From: Streptomyces olivoverticillatus
GTDB taxonomy: Bacteria > Actinomycetota > Actinomycetes > Streptomycetales > Streptomycetaceae
Length of the DNA: 64,000 nt
Assembly: GCF_014203555.1 (NCBI RefSeq)
Contig: NZ_JACHJH010000001.1
Location: forward strand, 668,013 to 732,012
Direction of reading: 5' to 3'
Part shown: positions 1 to 7,491 of the stretch, in pieces
Layout of the letters: each line of letters opens with the position of its first letter
Position numbering within the stretch: position 1 is the stretch's first letter
The notes under the pieces: generated by a model
What the model was told of the DNA's origin: nothing
Seen by the model: the letters and a program-made list of their open reading frames with translations, nothing else
The model's database searches: none
Translations under genes and position numbers: made by a program

Positions 1-172
1 GCGCCATGACGTGGCACCAGTGGCAGCTCGAATAGCCCACGCTCAGCAGCACGGGCACACCGCGGCGCCGGGCCTCCTCGAAGGCCTCGGGCGACCACGG
101 CCACCAGTCGACCGGGTTGTCGGCGTGCTGCAGGAGGTACGGGGACGTCTCGTGCGCCAGGCGGTTGGGCAT
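1..172 (-). CDS. Thioredoxin domain-containing protein (YyaL/DUF255 family), N-terminal part
   Basis: Only the first 57 codons lie in the window; the gene runs off the left edge. It starts at the ATG at 172 and reads into the conserved family opening: an [17 protein letters not shown] start, then NPVDWWPW, then a SSCHWCHVM segment. The CHWC dithiol motif is the thioredoxin-like CxxC of the YyaL/spermatogenesis-associated-20 family. These are large proteins with an N-terminal thioredoxin fold and a C-terminal glycan-hydrolase-like barrel, which cannot be seen here. The gene lies 84 bp downstream of the small membrane protein gene on the same strand, behind mca, so it may share that transcript. 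Its true function is unsettled in the family. Confidence 0.85.
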   Translation of the reverse strand, partial: MPNRLAHETSPYLLQHADNPVDWWPWSPEAFEEARRRGVPVLLSVGYSSCHWCHVMA

Positions 173-256
173 GGGCCCATCCTTCACCACGCCGGGGGCG
201 CGGGGCGCGCCTGACCCGCCCCTTGCCCGAACCGGGCGGGGCTGGGGCGGGATCGG

Positions 257-472
257 CTACTTGGCGTCCGTGCCCTCGCCGGGGGCGCCCGGCTCCGGGG
301 CCTCCACGAAGTCCACGCGCTTCATGTGCTTGTTCATGCTCTTCATCAGCAGCCAGACGGCCCCGCCGATCACGGCGAAGACGATGAAGCCGAGCACACC
401 TGGCGTGACCTTGTCCTGGTCCAGGTCGGCGGCGAGCGGCAGGGCGGCGAGGGAAGCGGTCGCGCTCATCAT
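257..472 (-). CDS. Small single-pass membrane protein, 71 aa, mca operon
   Basis: A short protein with a hydrophobic segment at about residues 27-45 (GVLGFIVFAVIGGAVWLLM), flanked by an N-terminal acidic patch and followed by a basic KSMNKHMKR stretch, then an acidic tail. This is a one-pass membrane protein. It starts 4 nt after the mca stop, so it is almost certainly co-transcribed with mca. Genes of this size and place are common next to mca in streptomycetes. No function can be assigned from sequence; membrane-associated help to thiol detoxification is only a guess from position. Confidence 0.85.
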   Translation of the reverse strand: MMSATASLAALPLAADLDQDKVTPGVLGFIVFAVIGGAVWLLMKSMNKHMKRVDFVEAPEPGAPGEGTDAK

Positions 473-476
473 GGGG

Positions 477-1346
477 TCAATTGTTGCGGATGCCCGCGAA
501 GAGGTCGTCCTCGGGGAGGGAAGTGTCCACGAGAGACTTGGCGAGCTCGTACTCCTCGGTCGGCCACACCTCGCGCTGGAGGTCCAGCGGGACCCGGAAC
601 CAGCCGCCGTCGGGGTCGATCTGCGTGGCGTGGGCGATCAGCGCCTTGTCGCGGATCTCGAAGAAGTCGCCGCAGGGCACGTACGTGGTCAGGGTCCGCT
701 CGCGGCCCATCGTGTGCCAGCGCTCCAGCCACTCGCCGTAGGGGGACTCCATGCCGCGCTCCAGCAGGGCGTCGTGCAGCGCCTGGGTGCGGGGGCGGTT
801 GAAGCCCTGGTTGTAGTAGAGCTTCTGCGGCTGCCAGGGCTCGCCGGCCTCGGGGTAGCGCTCGGGGTCGCCCGCGGCCTCGAAGGCCACCATCGAGATC
901 TTGTGGGTCATGATGTGGTCGGGGTGCGGGTAGCCCCCGTTCTCGTCGTACGTGGTGACCACGTGCGGGCGGAACTCGCGGATCAGGCGCACCAGCGCCC
1001 CCGCCGCCTCGTCCACGTCCTGCAGCGCGAAGCAGCCCTCGGGCAGCGGCGGCAGCGGGTCGCCCTCCGGAAGGCCGGAGTCGACGAAGCCGAGCCACTC
1101 CTGCTTGACGCCCAGGATGTCGCGGGCCTCGGCCATCTCCCTGGCCCGGACCTCGTGGATGTGCTCCTCGATGTAGGGGTCGCCCTGGAGCTTGGGGTTG
1201 AGGATGGAGCCACGCTCGCCACCCGTGCAGGTGGCGACCAGCACGTCCACCCCCTCGGACACGTACTTGGCCATCGTGGCCGCGCCCTTGCTCGACTCGT
1301 CGTCGGGGTGGGCATGAACGGCCATCATTCGCAACTGCTCAGTCAA
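477..1346 (-). CDS. mca: Mycothiol S-conjugate amidase Mca
   Basis: A 289-residue protein of the LmbE/PIG-L zinc deacetylase family. The metal site is plain: AHPDDE at residues 12-17 and HPDH at 141-144. Mca cleaves mycothiol S-conjugates to give a mercapturic acid, which is exported, and GlcN-inositol, which is recycled; this is the actinobacterial counterpart of glutathione-conjugate detoxification. Length and the absence of MshB-specific features fit Mca better than MshB. The start is the ATG at 1346, inside a divergent region with the DUF4307 gene. The small membrane protein gene follows after 4 nt. Function acts in the cytoplasm. Confidence is high because the family signature is strong. 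Confidence 0.95.
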   Translation of the reverse strand: MTEQLRMMAVHAHPDDESSKGAATMAKYVSEGVDVLVATCTGGERGSILNPKLQGDPYIEEHIHEVRAREMAEARDILGVKQEWLGFVDSGLPEGDPLPPLPEGCFALQDVDEAAGALVRLIREFRPHVVTTYDENGGYPHPDHIMTHKISMVAFEAAGDPERYPEAGEPWQPQKLYYNQGFNRPRTQALHDALLERGMESPYGEWLERWHTMGRERTLTTYVPCGDFFEIRDKALIAHATQIDPDGGWFRVPLDLQREVWPTEEYELAKSLVDTSLPEDDLFAGIRNN

Positions 1347-1471
1347 GGCTCGATCCCTTGGGTCTCAGGTCTTGGCCCCTCCCATTGGACTTCCGGGGCG
1401 CCTCCTATAGTGACCGAAGCGGGCGCCGTTTCATTCCGCGTTCACAAACCGGCGCCCAGGAGGGAACGATC

Positions 1472-1882
1472 ATGGCTGCGGAGGGCGAGGCGCTGCCCGA
1501 GGGCCGTTACGGCCGCTCGGCCGACGAGCGTGCCGACCGCAAGCTGAAGATCGTCGGCGGGGTGCTGGGCGCCGCGCTGCTGGGCTTCGTCGGCTGGGCG
1601 GGTGTGCATTACCTCACCAAGTCGGACGTCAGCGGCCAGCTCATCCGCTCCAGGACCGTCTCGGCCAGTGCCGTGCAGGCGGTGCTGGAGGTCCGCAAGG
1701 AGAAGGACGCCGTCGGGGTGTGCACCCTGCGCTCGCTGGGCGAGGACGGCAGCGAGGTGGCCCGCAAGGACGTCACGCTGGACCGGCGCGAGGCCCACTT
1801 CACCGAGCTCGTCACGATCCGTACGACGCAGCGCGCCAGCGCGACGGAGCTCGAGGGATGCCGGACCGCGCCACGCGGATGA
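1472..1882 (+). CDS. DUF4307 membrane protein
   Basis: A 136-residue protein with a charged N-terminus, one transmembrane segment at about residues 29-46 (VGGVLGAALLGFVGWAGV) and an extracytoplasmic domain that ends in a conserved single-cysteine motif (ELEGCRTA). I chose the ATG at 1472 because AGGAGGGA lies 6-8 nt upstream; an earlier in-frame start has no ribosome site. The fold matches the DUF4307 family, found next to mca and greA in actinobacteria. Function is unknown. It is divergent from mca and lies 184 bp before greA. Confidence 0.88.
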   Translation: MAAEGEALPEGRYGRSADERADRKLKIVGGVLGAALLGFVGWAGVHYLTKSDVSGQLIRSRTVSASAVQAVLEVRKEKDAVGVCTLRSLGEDGSEVARKDVTLDRREAHFTELVTIRTTQRASATELEGCRTAPRG

Positions 1883-2066
1883 CCCCCCGCTGACCTGCAT
1901 TGACGAGATTCTTGCGCAATTCGTCCCGCTTACTTCTTCCCCCTTTCCGGACGTAATTGTTAGGCTCGTGGTTTCGCCCACCTTTGAAGGCGCACCCTTC
2001 TGAGTAGGGCGTTTCATTTGTGTAGCGATGTCCCCCCAGCATTCCCAGCACCGACGAGGAGCACCT

Positions 2067-2564
2067 GTGACCCAGACCAGCGACAACGTCACCTGGCTGA
2101 CTCAGGAGGCGTACGACCAGCTCAAGGCCGAGCTGGACTACCTGTCTGGTCCCGCTCGCACCGAGATCGCGATGAAGATCGCGGCGGCCCGCGAGGAAGG
2201 TGACCTGCGAGAGAACGGCGGGTACCACGCGGCCAAGGAGGAGCAGGGCAAGCAGGAGCTCCGTGTGCGCCAGCTGACGCAGCTGCTCGAGCACGCGAAG
2301 GTCGGCGAGGCCCCCGCCGCCACCGGTGTGGTCGCCCCCGGCATGGTCGTCACGATCGCCTTCGACGGCGACCCCGACGACACCCTCGACTTCCTGCTCG
2401 CCTCCCGCGAGTACGCCAGCTCGGACATCGAGACGTACTCCCCCCAGTCCCCGCTGGGCACCGGCGTCAACGGCAAGAAGATCGGCGAGGACGCCGAGTA
2501 CGAGCTGCCGAACGGCAAGAAGGCCAAGGTCCGCGTCCTGGAGGCCAAGCCCTACCGGGCTTGA
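2067..2564 (+). CDS. greA: Transcription elongation factor GreA
   Basis: A 165-residue GreA. The N-terminal coiled coil spans roughly residues 1-80, with the family tip motif AREEGDLRENGGYHAAKEEQ at about residues 36-55. The tip carries the acidic D and E that stimulate backtracked-transcript cleavage by RNA polymerase. The C-terminal FKBP-like domain follows and ends in the conserved SPLG..G and L.A pattern. The GTG at 2067 is chosen: it follows a GACGAGGAG ribosome site and gives the usual length, whereas an upstream ATG would add 13 residues that do not look conserved. A strong hairpin follows the stop. Confidence 0.96.
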   Translation: MTQTSDNVTWLTQEAYDQLKAELDYLSGPARTEIAMKIAAAREEGDLRENGGYHAAKEEQGKQELRVRQLTQLLEHAKVGEAPAATGVVAPGMVVTIAFDGDPDDTLDFLLASREYASSDIETYSPQSPLGTGVNGKKIGEDAEYELPNGKKAKVRVLEAKPYRA

Positions 2565-2583
2565 TCCACGAGGCGGGTGGCGC

Positions 2584-2616
2584 GAGGCCCCGGACCCCGA
2601 TGGGGTCCGGGGCCTC
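2584..2616. terminator. Bidirectional hairpin terminator between greA and the ABC permease gene
   Basis: A perfect 15-bp inverted repeat with a 3-nt GAT loop (arms 2584-2598 and 2602-2616), almost all G-C. It sits between two convergent genes, 20 nt after the greA stop. There is no T tract, which is common for Streptomyces terminators. Confidence 0.8.
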
Positions 2617-2639
2617 GGCGTGTTCGGCCGCCTCTCCCC

Positions 2640-3500
2640 TCAGCCCGTCGCCGAGCGGTACTTGCGCACCGACAGCGTGCGGAAGGCCGCGATGATCAGC
2701 ACCGACCAGAGCAGCGACGCCCACACCGGGTGCTGCATCGGCCAGGCGGCCGGCACCGGATAGCCCGCCGGCAGATTGCCGAACAGCTGCCGCGCCGCCT
2801 GCACGGTCGCGCTGAACGGGTTCCACTCGGCGATGTGCCGCAGCACGGTCGGCATGTTGTCCGCGGGCACGAAGGCGTTGGAGATGAAGGTCAGCGGGAA
2901 GAGCCAGATCAGCCCGCCCGAGGTGGCCGCCTCCGGGGTGCGCACCGACAGCCCGATCAGGGCGCCGATCCACGAGAAGGCGTAGCCGAGCAGGAGCAGC
3001 AGGGCGAAGCCCGCGAGCGCCTGGCCGATGCCGTTATGGATGCGCCAGCCGACGATCACGGCGACGATCGCCAGCACCACCAGCGTCAGCGCCGTCTGCA
3101 CCAGGTCGGCGAGGGTACGGCCGGTGAGCACCGCCCCGCGGGCCATGGGCAGGGAGCGGAAGCGGTCGATGAGCCCCTTGTGCATGTCGTCGGCGATGCC
3201 CGCGCCCGCGCCGGCCGTGGCGAAGGTGACCGTCTGGGCGAAGATGCCCGCCATCAGGAACTCGCGGTAGGTGGCGGGGTCCGTGCTGCCGCCGACGGCG
3301 ATCGAGCCGCCGAAGACATAGCTGAACAGCACCACGAACATGATCGGCTGCACCAGACCGAAGATCACGACTTCGGGGATGCGGGCCATCCGGATCAGAT
3401 TGCGCTGGGCCACGACCAGGGAGTCGCGGACGGACTGGACGGCACCGCCCCGGGCCTTCGGCACCGCCGTCCTGGTGAGGGTGCGGCCGCCGGTGCTCAT
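2640..3500 (-). CDS. ABC-2 type drug exporter permease (DrrB-like)
   Basis: A 286-residue integral membrane protein of the ABC-2 permease family. Six hydrophobic segments are visible, the first in VVIFGLVQPIMFVVLFSYVF near residue 45, the last near the C-terminus (WASLLWSVLIIAAF). A cytoplasmic loop carries the GxxDRFRSLPMARGAVL motif typical of DrrB-type permeases. The ATG at 3500 overlaps the stop of the ATPase gene by 4 nt (ATGA), so translation is coupled. It should pair with the upstream ATPase as a two-component exporter of amphipathic drugs or lipids. The substrate cannot be told from sequence. Confidence 0.92.
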   Translation of the reverse strand: MSTGGRTLTRTAVPKARGGAVQSVRDSLVVAQRNLIRMARIPEVVIFGLVQPIMFVVLFSYVFGGSIAVGGSTDPATYREFLMAGIFAQTVTFATAGAGAGIADDMHKGLIDRFRSLPMARGAVLTGRTLADLVQTALTLVVLAIVAVIVGWRIHNGIGQALAGFALLLLLGYAFSWIGALIGLSVRTPEAATSGGLIWLFPLTFISNAFVPADNMPTVLRHIAEWNPFSATVQAARQLFGNLPAGYPVPAAWPMQHPVWASLLWSVLIIAAFRTLSVRKYRSATG

Positions 3501-4495
3501 GGAGTCGCTCCTTTCCGCTCCTTCTGCGCCTCGGCCTCGTCGGCCTCCTCCGCGGTCTCGGCCGCGTGCCCGGTCAGCGAGATGAAGACGTCGTCCAGCG
3601 TGGGACGGCGCAGGGCGATGTCGTCGATCTCGATGCCACGCAGGTCCAGCTCGCGGATGACCTCGGCGAGCAGCTTGGCGCCGCCGGAGACCGGGACGGT
3701 GACCTTGCGGGTGTGGTGGTCGATGGTGGAGTCGCCCTTGCCGAAGGTGCGCAGCACGTCGTCGGCGAACGGTATGTGCTCGCGCTCGTGCACCACGAGC
3801 TCGACGCGCTCCCCTCCGGTGCGCGCCTTGAGCTGGTCGGAGGTGCCGCGGGCGATGACGCGCCCGTGGTCGACGACCGCGATGTCGTGTGCCAGGTGGT
3901 CGGCCTCCTCCAGGTACTGCGTGGTGAGCAGCAAGGTGGTGCCGCCGGCCACCAGTTCCTGGATGACCTCCCACAGTTGCTGGCGGTTGCGGGGGTCCAG
4001 GCCGGTGGTGGGCTCGTCCATGAACATCACGGGCGGGCTGACGACCAGGGCGGCGGCCAGGTCGAGGCGGCGGCGCATGCCGCCGGAGTACGTCTTGGCG
4101 GGGCGGTCGGCGGCGTCCGCGAGGTTGAAGCGCTCCAGCAGCTCGCCGGCCCGCACCTTCGCGTCGCGGCCGCTCATCTGGTAGAGCTGGCCGACCATGC
4201 GGAGGTTCTCACGGCCCGTCAAGTATTCGTCGACGGCGGCGAATTGTCCGGACAGGCCGATGGAGTGGCGGACTTCGTCGGGCTTTTTCAGTACGTCGAT
4301 TCCGGCGACCACGGCGCTGCCGCGGTCGGGCTTGATCAGCGTGGTCAGCACGCGCACGGTGGTGGTCTTGCCCGCGCCATTGGGGCCGAGCAGTCCTAGA
4401 ACGGTTCCTTCCGGAACGTCGAGATCGACGCCGTCCAGAGCCTTGACGTCGCCGAAGGTCTTGACCAGGCCTTCGGCATAAATTGCGCCTGGCAT
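3497..4495 (-). CDS. ABC exporter ATP-binding protein (DrrA/daunorubicin-resistance family)
   Basis: A 332-residue ATPase. Walker A is GPNGAGKT at 38-45, the signature is SGGM at 137-140, Walker B is VMFMDEPT at 156-163, and a switch-region histidine is absent in its classic form: the segment reads LLLTTQYLEEAD, as in DrrA proteins. The C-terminal 110 residues form the DrrA-type regulatory domain, ending in an acidic, charged tail (AEEADEAEAQKERK). The ATG at 4495 follows a GGGGAGAACCTCC-type ribosome site. First gene of a two-gene operon with the permease. A candidate palindromic operator lies just upstream at 4518-4538. Confidence 0.93.
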   Translation of the reverse strand: MPGAIYAEGLVKTFGDVKALDGVDLDVPEGTVLGLLGPNGAGKTTTVRVLTTLIKPDRGSAVVAGIDVLKKPDEVRHSIGLSGQFAAVDEYLTGRENLRMVGQLYQMSGRDAKVRAGELLERFNLADAADRPAKTYSGGMRRRLDLAAALVVSPPVMFMDEPTTGLDPRNRQQLWEVIQELVAGGTTLLLTTQYLEEADHLAHDIAVVDHGRVIARGTSDQLKARTGGERVELVVHEREHIPFADDVLRTFGKGDSTIDHHTRKVTVPVSGGAKLLAEVIRELDLRGIEIDDIALRRPTLDDVFISLTGHAAETAEEADEAEAQKERKGATP

Positions 4496-4517
4496 GGAGG
4501 TTCTCCCCGTTTGGGTG

Positions 4518-4538
4518 ACGTAATAAGGGATTTTACGT
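4518..4538. promoter_or_regulatory. Candidate operator in front of the DrrAB-type operon
   Basis: An inverted repeat, ACGTAA - 9 nt - TTACGT, lies 22-43 bp before the ATPase start, in an unusually A+T-rich patch. The position fits repressor control of an exporter. No regulator gene is adjacent, so the binder is unknown. Confidence 0.4.
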
Positions 4539-4617
4539 TCCCGGGGCCCGTTCCGCGCTGTGAATTCCCCCGCCGGCATTCACCGGAATATTCCGTGCCG
4601 CTATTCCGTCGACGGTC

Positions 4618-4643
4618 GGGGCGCCCGGCAGTCGGGGCGCCCC
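4618..4643. terminator. Hairpin terminator after ilvA
   Basis: A 9-bp perfect G-C stem (4618-4626 with 4635-4643) and an 8-nt loop, lying directly beyond the ilvA stop on the minus strand. Confidence 0.6.
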
Positions 4644-4651
4644 CTCCGCCG

Positions 4652-5935
4652 TCAAGTCGTCACCAGGTACCCCGCGTCCCGCAGCGCCGCCCCCACCTCG
4701 GCACAGTGCCCGGGCCCCTTGGTCTCCAGGTGCAGTTCCACCTCGGCCTCGGTGAGGGCGAGCCGCGGATCGGTGCGCACATGGCTGATGTCGAGGACGT
4801 TGGCGTCCACCTGCGTCAGCACCTCCAGCAGCGCGGCCAGCGCGCCCGGACGGTCCGTCAGGCGCAGCCGCAGCGACAGGTAACGGCCCGCCGCCGCCAT
4901 GCCGTGCCGCAGCACCGCCTGCAGCAGCACCGGGTCCACGTTGCCGCCCGACAGCACCGCCACGACCGGGCCCCGGAACGAGCCCGGGTCGGCCAGCAGT
5001 GCGGCCACCGGGCTCGCCCCGGCGGGCTCCACGACCAGCTTCGCCCGCTCCAGGCAGAGCAGCAGCGCGCTGGACAGGTCGTCCTCGGAGACCGTACGGA
5101 CCTCGTCGACGAGGTCGGCGACGATCCGGAACGGCACGACGCCCGGGCACCCCACCCTGATGCCGTCCGCCATCGTCACCGGGGCCTCCACCGGCACCGG
5201 GTGCCCGGCGGCCAGCGAGGGCGGGTACGCGGCGGCGCCCGCCGCCTGCACGCCGACGATCCGCACGTCGGGCCGGAGCGCCTTGACCGCCACCGCGATC
5301 CCGGCCGCCAGTCCGCCGCCGCCGAGGCCTACCACGATCGTGCCCACCTCCGGGCACTGTTCGAGGATTTCGAGTCCCACGGTGCCCTGCCCGGCAATGA
5401 TGTCCGGGTGGTCGAAGGGGTGGATGAAGACGGCGCCGGTACGCCGCGCGTATTCGCGGGCGGCGCTCAGCGTCTCGTCCACCACCTGTCCGTGCAGGCG
5501 CACTTCGGCCCCGTAGTCGCGCGTGGCGGCGACCTTCGGCAGCGGGGCGCCCTGCGGCATGAAGACGGTGGACCGCACGCCCAGCAGGGAGGCGGCCAGG
5601 GCCACGCCCTGCGCGTGGTTCCCGGCGCTCGCCGCGACGACGCCTGCCGCGCGCTCCTGCTCCGACAGGGCGGCGATCCGCACGTACGCACCACGGATCT
5701 TGAAGGAGCCGGTCCGCTGGAGGTTCTCGCACTTGAGGTGGACGGGGGCGCCGATCAGGCGGGACAGATGACGGCTGCCCTCCAGGGCGGTCGTTCGAGC
5801 CACCCCGGACAGCATCTTCTGTGCCTCCCGGACGTCGTCGAGCGTCACCGGCAGCGCGCGGCCACCGAGCCCCTCGCGCCCCAGGGCGTCGCCGCCGTCA
5901 CCATGGTCGTCCCCGTCCCCAACGTGCACTGCCAT
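4652..5935 (-). CDS. ilvA: Threonine ammonia-lyase (threonine dehydratase)
   Basis: A 427-residue PLP enzyme that converts threonine to 2-oxobutanoate and ammonia, the first step towards isoleucine and a source of propionyl-type units. The PLP lysine is K79 in GSFKIRG and the glycine-rich phosphate loop (GLGGGGLAAG) is near residue 205. The C-terminal 75 residues form one ACT-like domain (LRLTDRPGALAALLEVL), so this is the short ilvA form, not the long two-ACT enterobacterial form. The N-terminus has an odd Asp/Gly/His-rich lead of about 25 residues; a downstream GTG start is possible. Divergent from the marR gene. Confidence 0.93.
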   Translation of the reverse strand: MAVHVGDGDDHGDGGDALGREGLGGRALPVTLDDVREAQKMLSGVARTTALEGSRHLSRLIGAPVHLKCENLQRTGSFKIRGAYVRIAALSEQERAAGVVAASAGNHAQGVALAASLLGVRSTVFMPQGAPLPKVAATRDYGAEVRLHGQVVDETLSAAREYARRTGAVFIHPFDHPDIIAGQGTVGLEILEQCPEVGTIVVGLGGGGLAAGIAVAVKALRPDVRIVGVQAAGAAAYPPSLAAGHPVPVEAPVTMADGIRVGCPGVVPFRIVADLVDEVRTVSEDDLSSALLLCLERAKLVVEPAGASPVAALLADPGSFRGPVVAVLSGGNVDPVLLQAVLRHGMAAAGRYLSLRLRLTDRPGALAALLEVLTQVDANVLDISHVRTDPRLALTEAEVELHLETKGPGHCAEVGAALRDAGYLVTT

Positions 5936-6020
5936 GTGCCCAGTATGGTGCCCGGAGCCCGTCGCGGAGGAACGTCCGGCACCCCCCTGACACCGGCCTC
6001 CCCGGCGGCTCCCGGAGCGA

Positions 6021-6069
6021 CAAACCGACCGGTATGCCGATCTGGGGACCGCACAAACCGACCGGTTTG
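6021..6069. promoter_or_regulatory. Twin palindromic operator between ilvA and marR
   Basis: The 13-mer CAAACCGACCGGT occurs twice, at 6021-6033 and 6054-6066, exactly 33 bp apart (about three helical turns). The second copy is a full palindrome, CAAACC-GACC-GGTTTG (6054-6069); the first copy ends GGTATG. The place, between divergent ilvA and a MarR-family gene, suggests an autoregulatory MarR site that may also touch ilvA. Confidence 0.55.
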
Positions 6070-6169
6070 CGGAGCACCGGTACAGCCGACCGCCGGGCCG
6101 CGTACTCTGTCCCCCACTCTCGGCAATCCCTGCCGGTTCCTGCCCGCCGTACGAAGTGAGCCCCAGGCC

Positions 6170-6670
6170 ATGCCCACCCCTCAGGACATGACGACCGACC
6201 TCGCACCCGGTGTCCTCGACGCCCTCCAGCACCAGGTGGCCGTCTTCGCCCGCCGCGCCGAGCAGACCCGGCTCGGCGGCGTCGGCCGGGTCCACAACTC
6301 CATGGACCGCGCCGCCTACCTGCTGCTCAACCGCCTCGACCAGGAAGGCCCGATGGGCGTCAAGGCGCTCGCCGCGGGCATGGGGATCGACTCCTCGACC
6401 GTCACCCGCCAGGTGGCGCCGCTCGTGGACACCGGCCTGGTCAAGCGCACCTCGCACCCGGAGGACGGCCGCGCCGTCGTACTGCAGCTCTCGCCGCGCG
6501 GCAGGGCGCGCCTGGAGGAGGTGCGCGCCTCCCGGCGCGAGCTGATGGCGCTGTGCACCGACGGCTGGACGGAAGACGAGCGGGACGCCTTCTGCACCCT
6601 GCTCACCCGCTTCAACACCGCCCTCTCCGGCGTCCACACCGCCATCCCGCAGGTGCCGCCGACCTCTTGA
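6170..6670 (+). CDS. MarR-family transcriptional regulator
   Basis: A 166-residue winged-helix repressor. The MarR core is clear: helix 3-4 region GPMGVKALAAGMGIDSSTVTRQV (HTH, about residues 64-86), then the wing GLVKRTSHPEDGRAVVLQLS with the conserved D and R of the DxR motif at about 100-104. The C-terminal dimer helix holds RFNTAL. I take the ATG at 6170; the ATG at 6188 is also possible. It is divergent from ilvA and a double palindrome lies in the gap, so autoregulation is likely. The ligand is unknown; a phenolic or drug-like effector would be normal for the family. Confidence 0.9.
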   Translation: MPTPQDMTTDLAPGVLDALQHQVAVFARRAEQTRLGGVGRVHNSMDRAAYLLLNRLDQEGPMGVKALAAGMGIDSSTVTRQVAPLVDTGLVKRTSHPEDGRAVVLQLSPRGRARLEEVRASRRELMALCTDGWTEDERDAFCTLLTRFNTALSGVHTAIPQVPPTS

Positions 6671-6729
6671 CCCGCGCCCGGGACCTGCCCTGTCCTTGAA
6701 CGGGACACGGCTATGGAGGCGGGGCAGGG

Positions 6730-7176
6730 TTGCGAGAGCGGCAGGCGGCCCGGGAGCGCCGCCGCGCCCGCGAGTTCGAGGCGTTCGTCGGGGGCGCGGG
6801 CGGCAGGCTGCTGCGCGCCGCCCTGCTGCTGACCGGTGAGCCCGCCGACGCCGCGGAGGCCGCCGAGCGGCTGCTCACCCGGGCCCTGGCCCGTACGTAC
6901 GCCGCCTGGGACCGGCTCGGCGGCGAGGACCCCTACGACCACACCCGCCGCGAGCTCGCGGCCGCCTTCGCCCGCACCGCGCGCCGCTACCGGCACGCAC
7001 GCGGCGGGGTGCTGGAGCGGCTCACGCCGCAGGAGCGCCTGGTGCTGGTGCTGCGGCTGCACGAGGGCATCGCCGAGGAGCAGGCTGCGGCCTGCCTGGG
7101 GCTGTCCGTGGAGCGCGTACGGGTGATCTGTACGCGCTCGGTGGCCGCGATGCGCAGCCGTCGGGCGGCGTCGTGA
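6730..7176 (+). CDS. Degenerate SigE-family sigma-like protein
   Basis: A 148-residue protein from a TTG start with a GGGGCAGGG ribosome site. The C-terminus has a sigma region 4 pattern: LTPQERLVLVLRLHEGIAEEQ, then AACLGLSVERVRVICTR (helix-turn-helix, about residues 117-135). The N-terminal half resembles SigE-family region 2 (FVGGAGGRLLRAALLLTGEPADAAE) but the promoter-melting region 2.3-2.4 sequence is weak and very alanine/arginine-rich. It may be a functional but divergent ECF factor or a DNA-binding relic of one. The next gene overlaps it by 4 nt, as sigma/anti-sigma partners often do. Confidence 0.75.
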   Translation: MRERQAARERRRAREFEAFVGGAGGRLLRAALLLTGEPADAAEAAERLLTRALARTYAAWDRLGGEDPYDHTRRELAAAFARTARRYRHARGGVLERLTPQERLVLVLRLHEGIAEEQAAACLGLSVERVRVICTRSVAAMRSRRAAS

Positions 7177-7445
7177 GCGGCTACAAGCACGTCGTGAGCG
7201 GCTACGACCGCAAGGAGGCCGAGGTCCGCCGGATGCTGGACGCCCCGCGGCCGTCCGTCCCTCCCGAGCTGGCGGTACGGGCCGCCGAGCGCGGCATGCG
7301 GCTGCTGCGGAGGCGCCGGGCCTTGCGGAGGGTGGGGTGGGTGCTGCTGACGGCCGCGGTGGTGGCGTTCTGCGTGTGGGCGGCGGTCACGGAGCCGTGG
7401 GCGGCGCCGCCGGAAGGGACGACGCCGCCGCTGCGGCATTGGTGA
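7173..7445 (+). CDS. Small membrane protein coupled to the sigma-like gene
   Basis: A 90-residue protein starting at a GTG that overlaps the previous stop by 4 nt (GTGA). Residues 1-50 are charged and cytoplasmic-like (PELAVRAAERGMRLLRRRRALRR), then one transmembrane helix (VGWVLLTAAVVAFCVWAAV, about 55-73), then a short proline-rich outside tail. The layout recalls a minimal anti-sigma factor, but no zinc (ZAS) or other known anti-sigma motif is present. The N-terminal repeat YKHVVSGY / YDRK is odd. Function is not known. Confidence 0.75.
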   Translation: MSGYKHVVSGYDRKEAEVRRMLDAPRPSVPPELAVRAAERGMRLLRRRRALRRVGWVLLTAAVVAFCVWAAVTEPWAAPPEGTTPPLRHW

Positions 7446-7491
7446 CTGGTGAAACGGTTGCCCTGGGCCTTTCGGCGTTTTGGGGCGTGTC

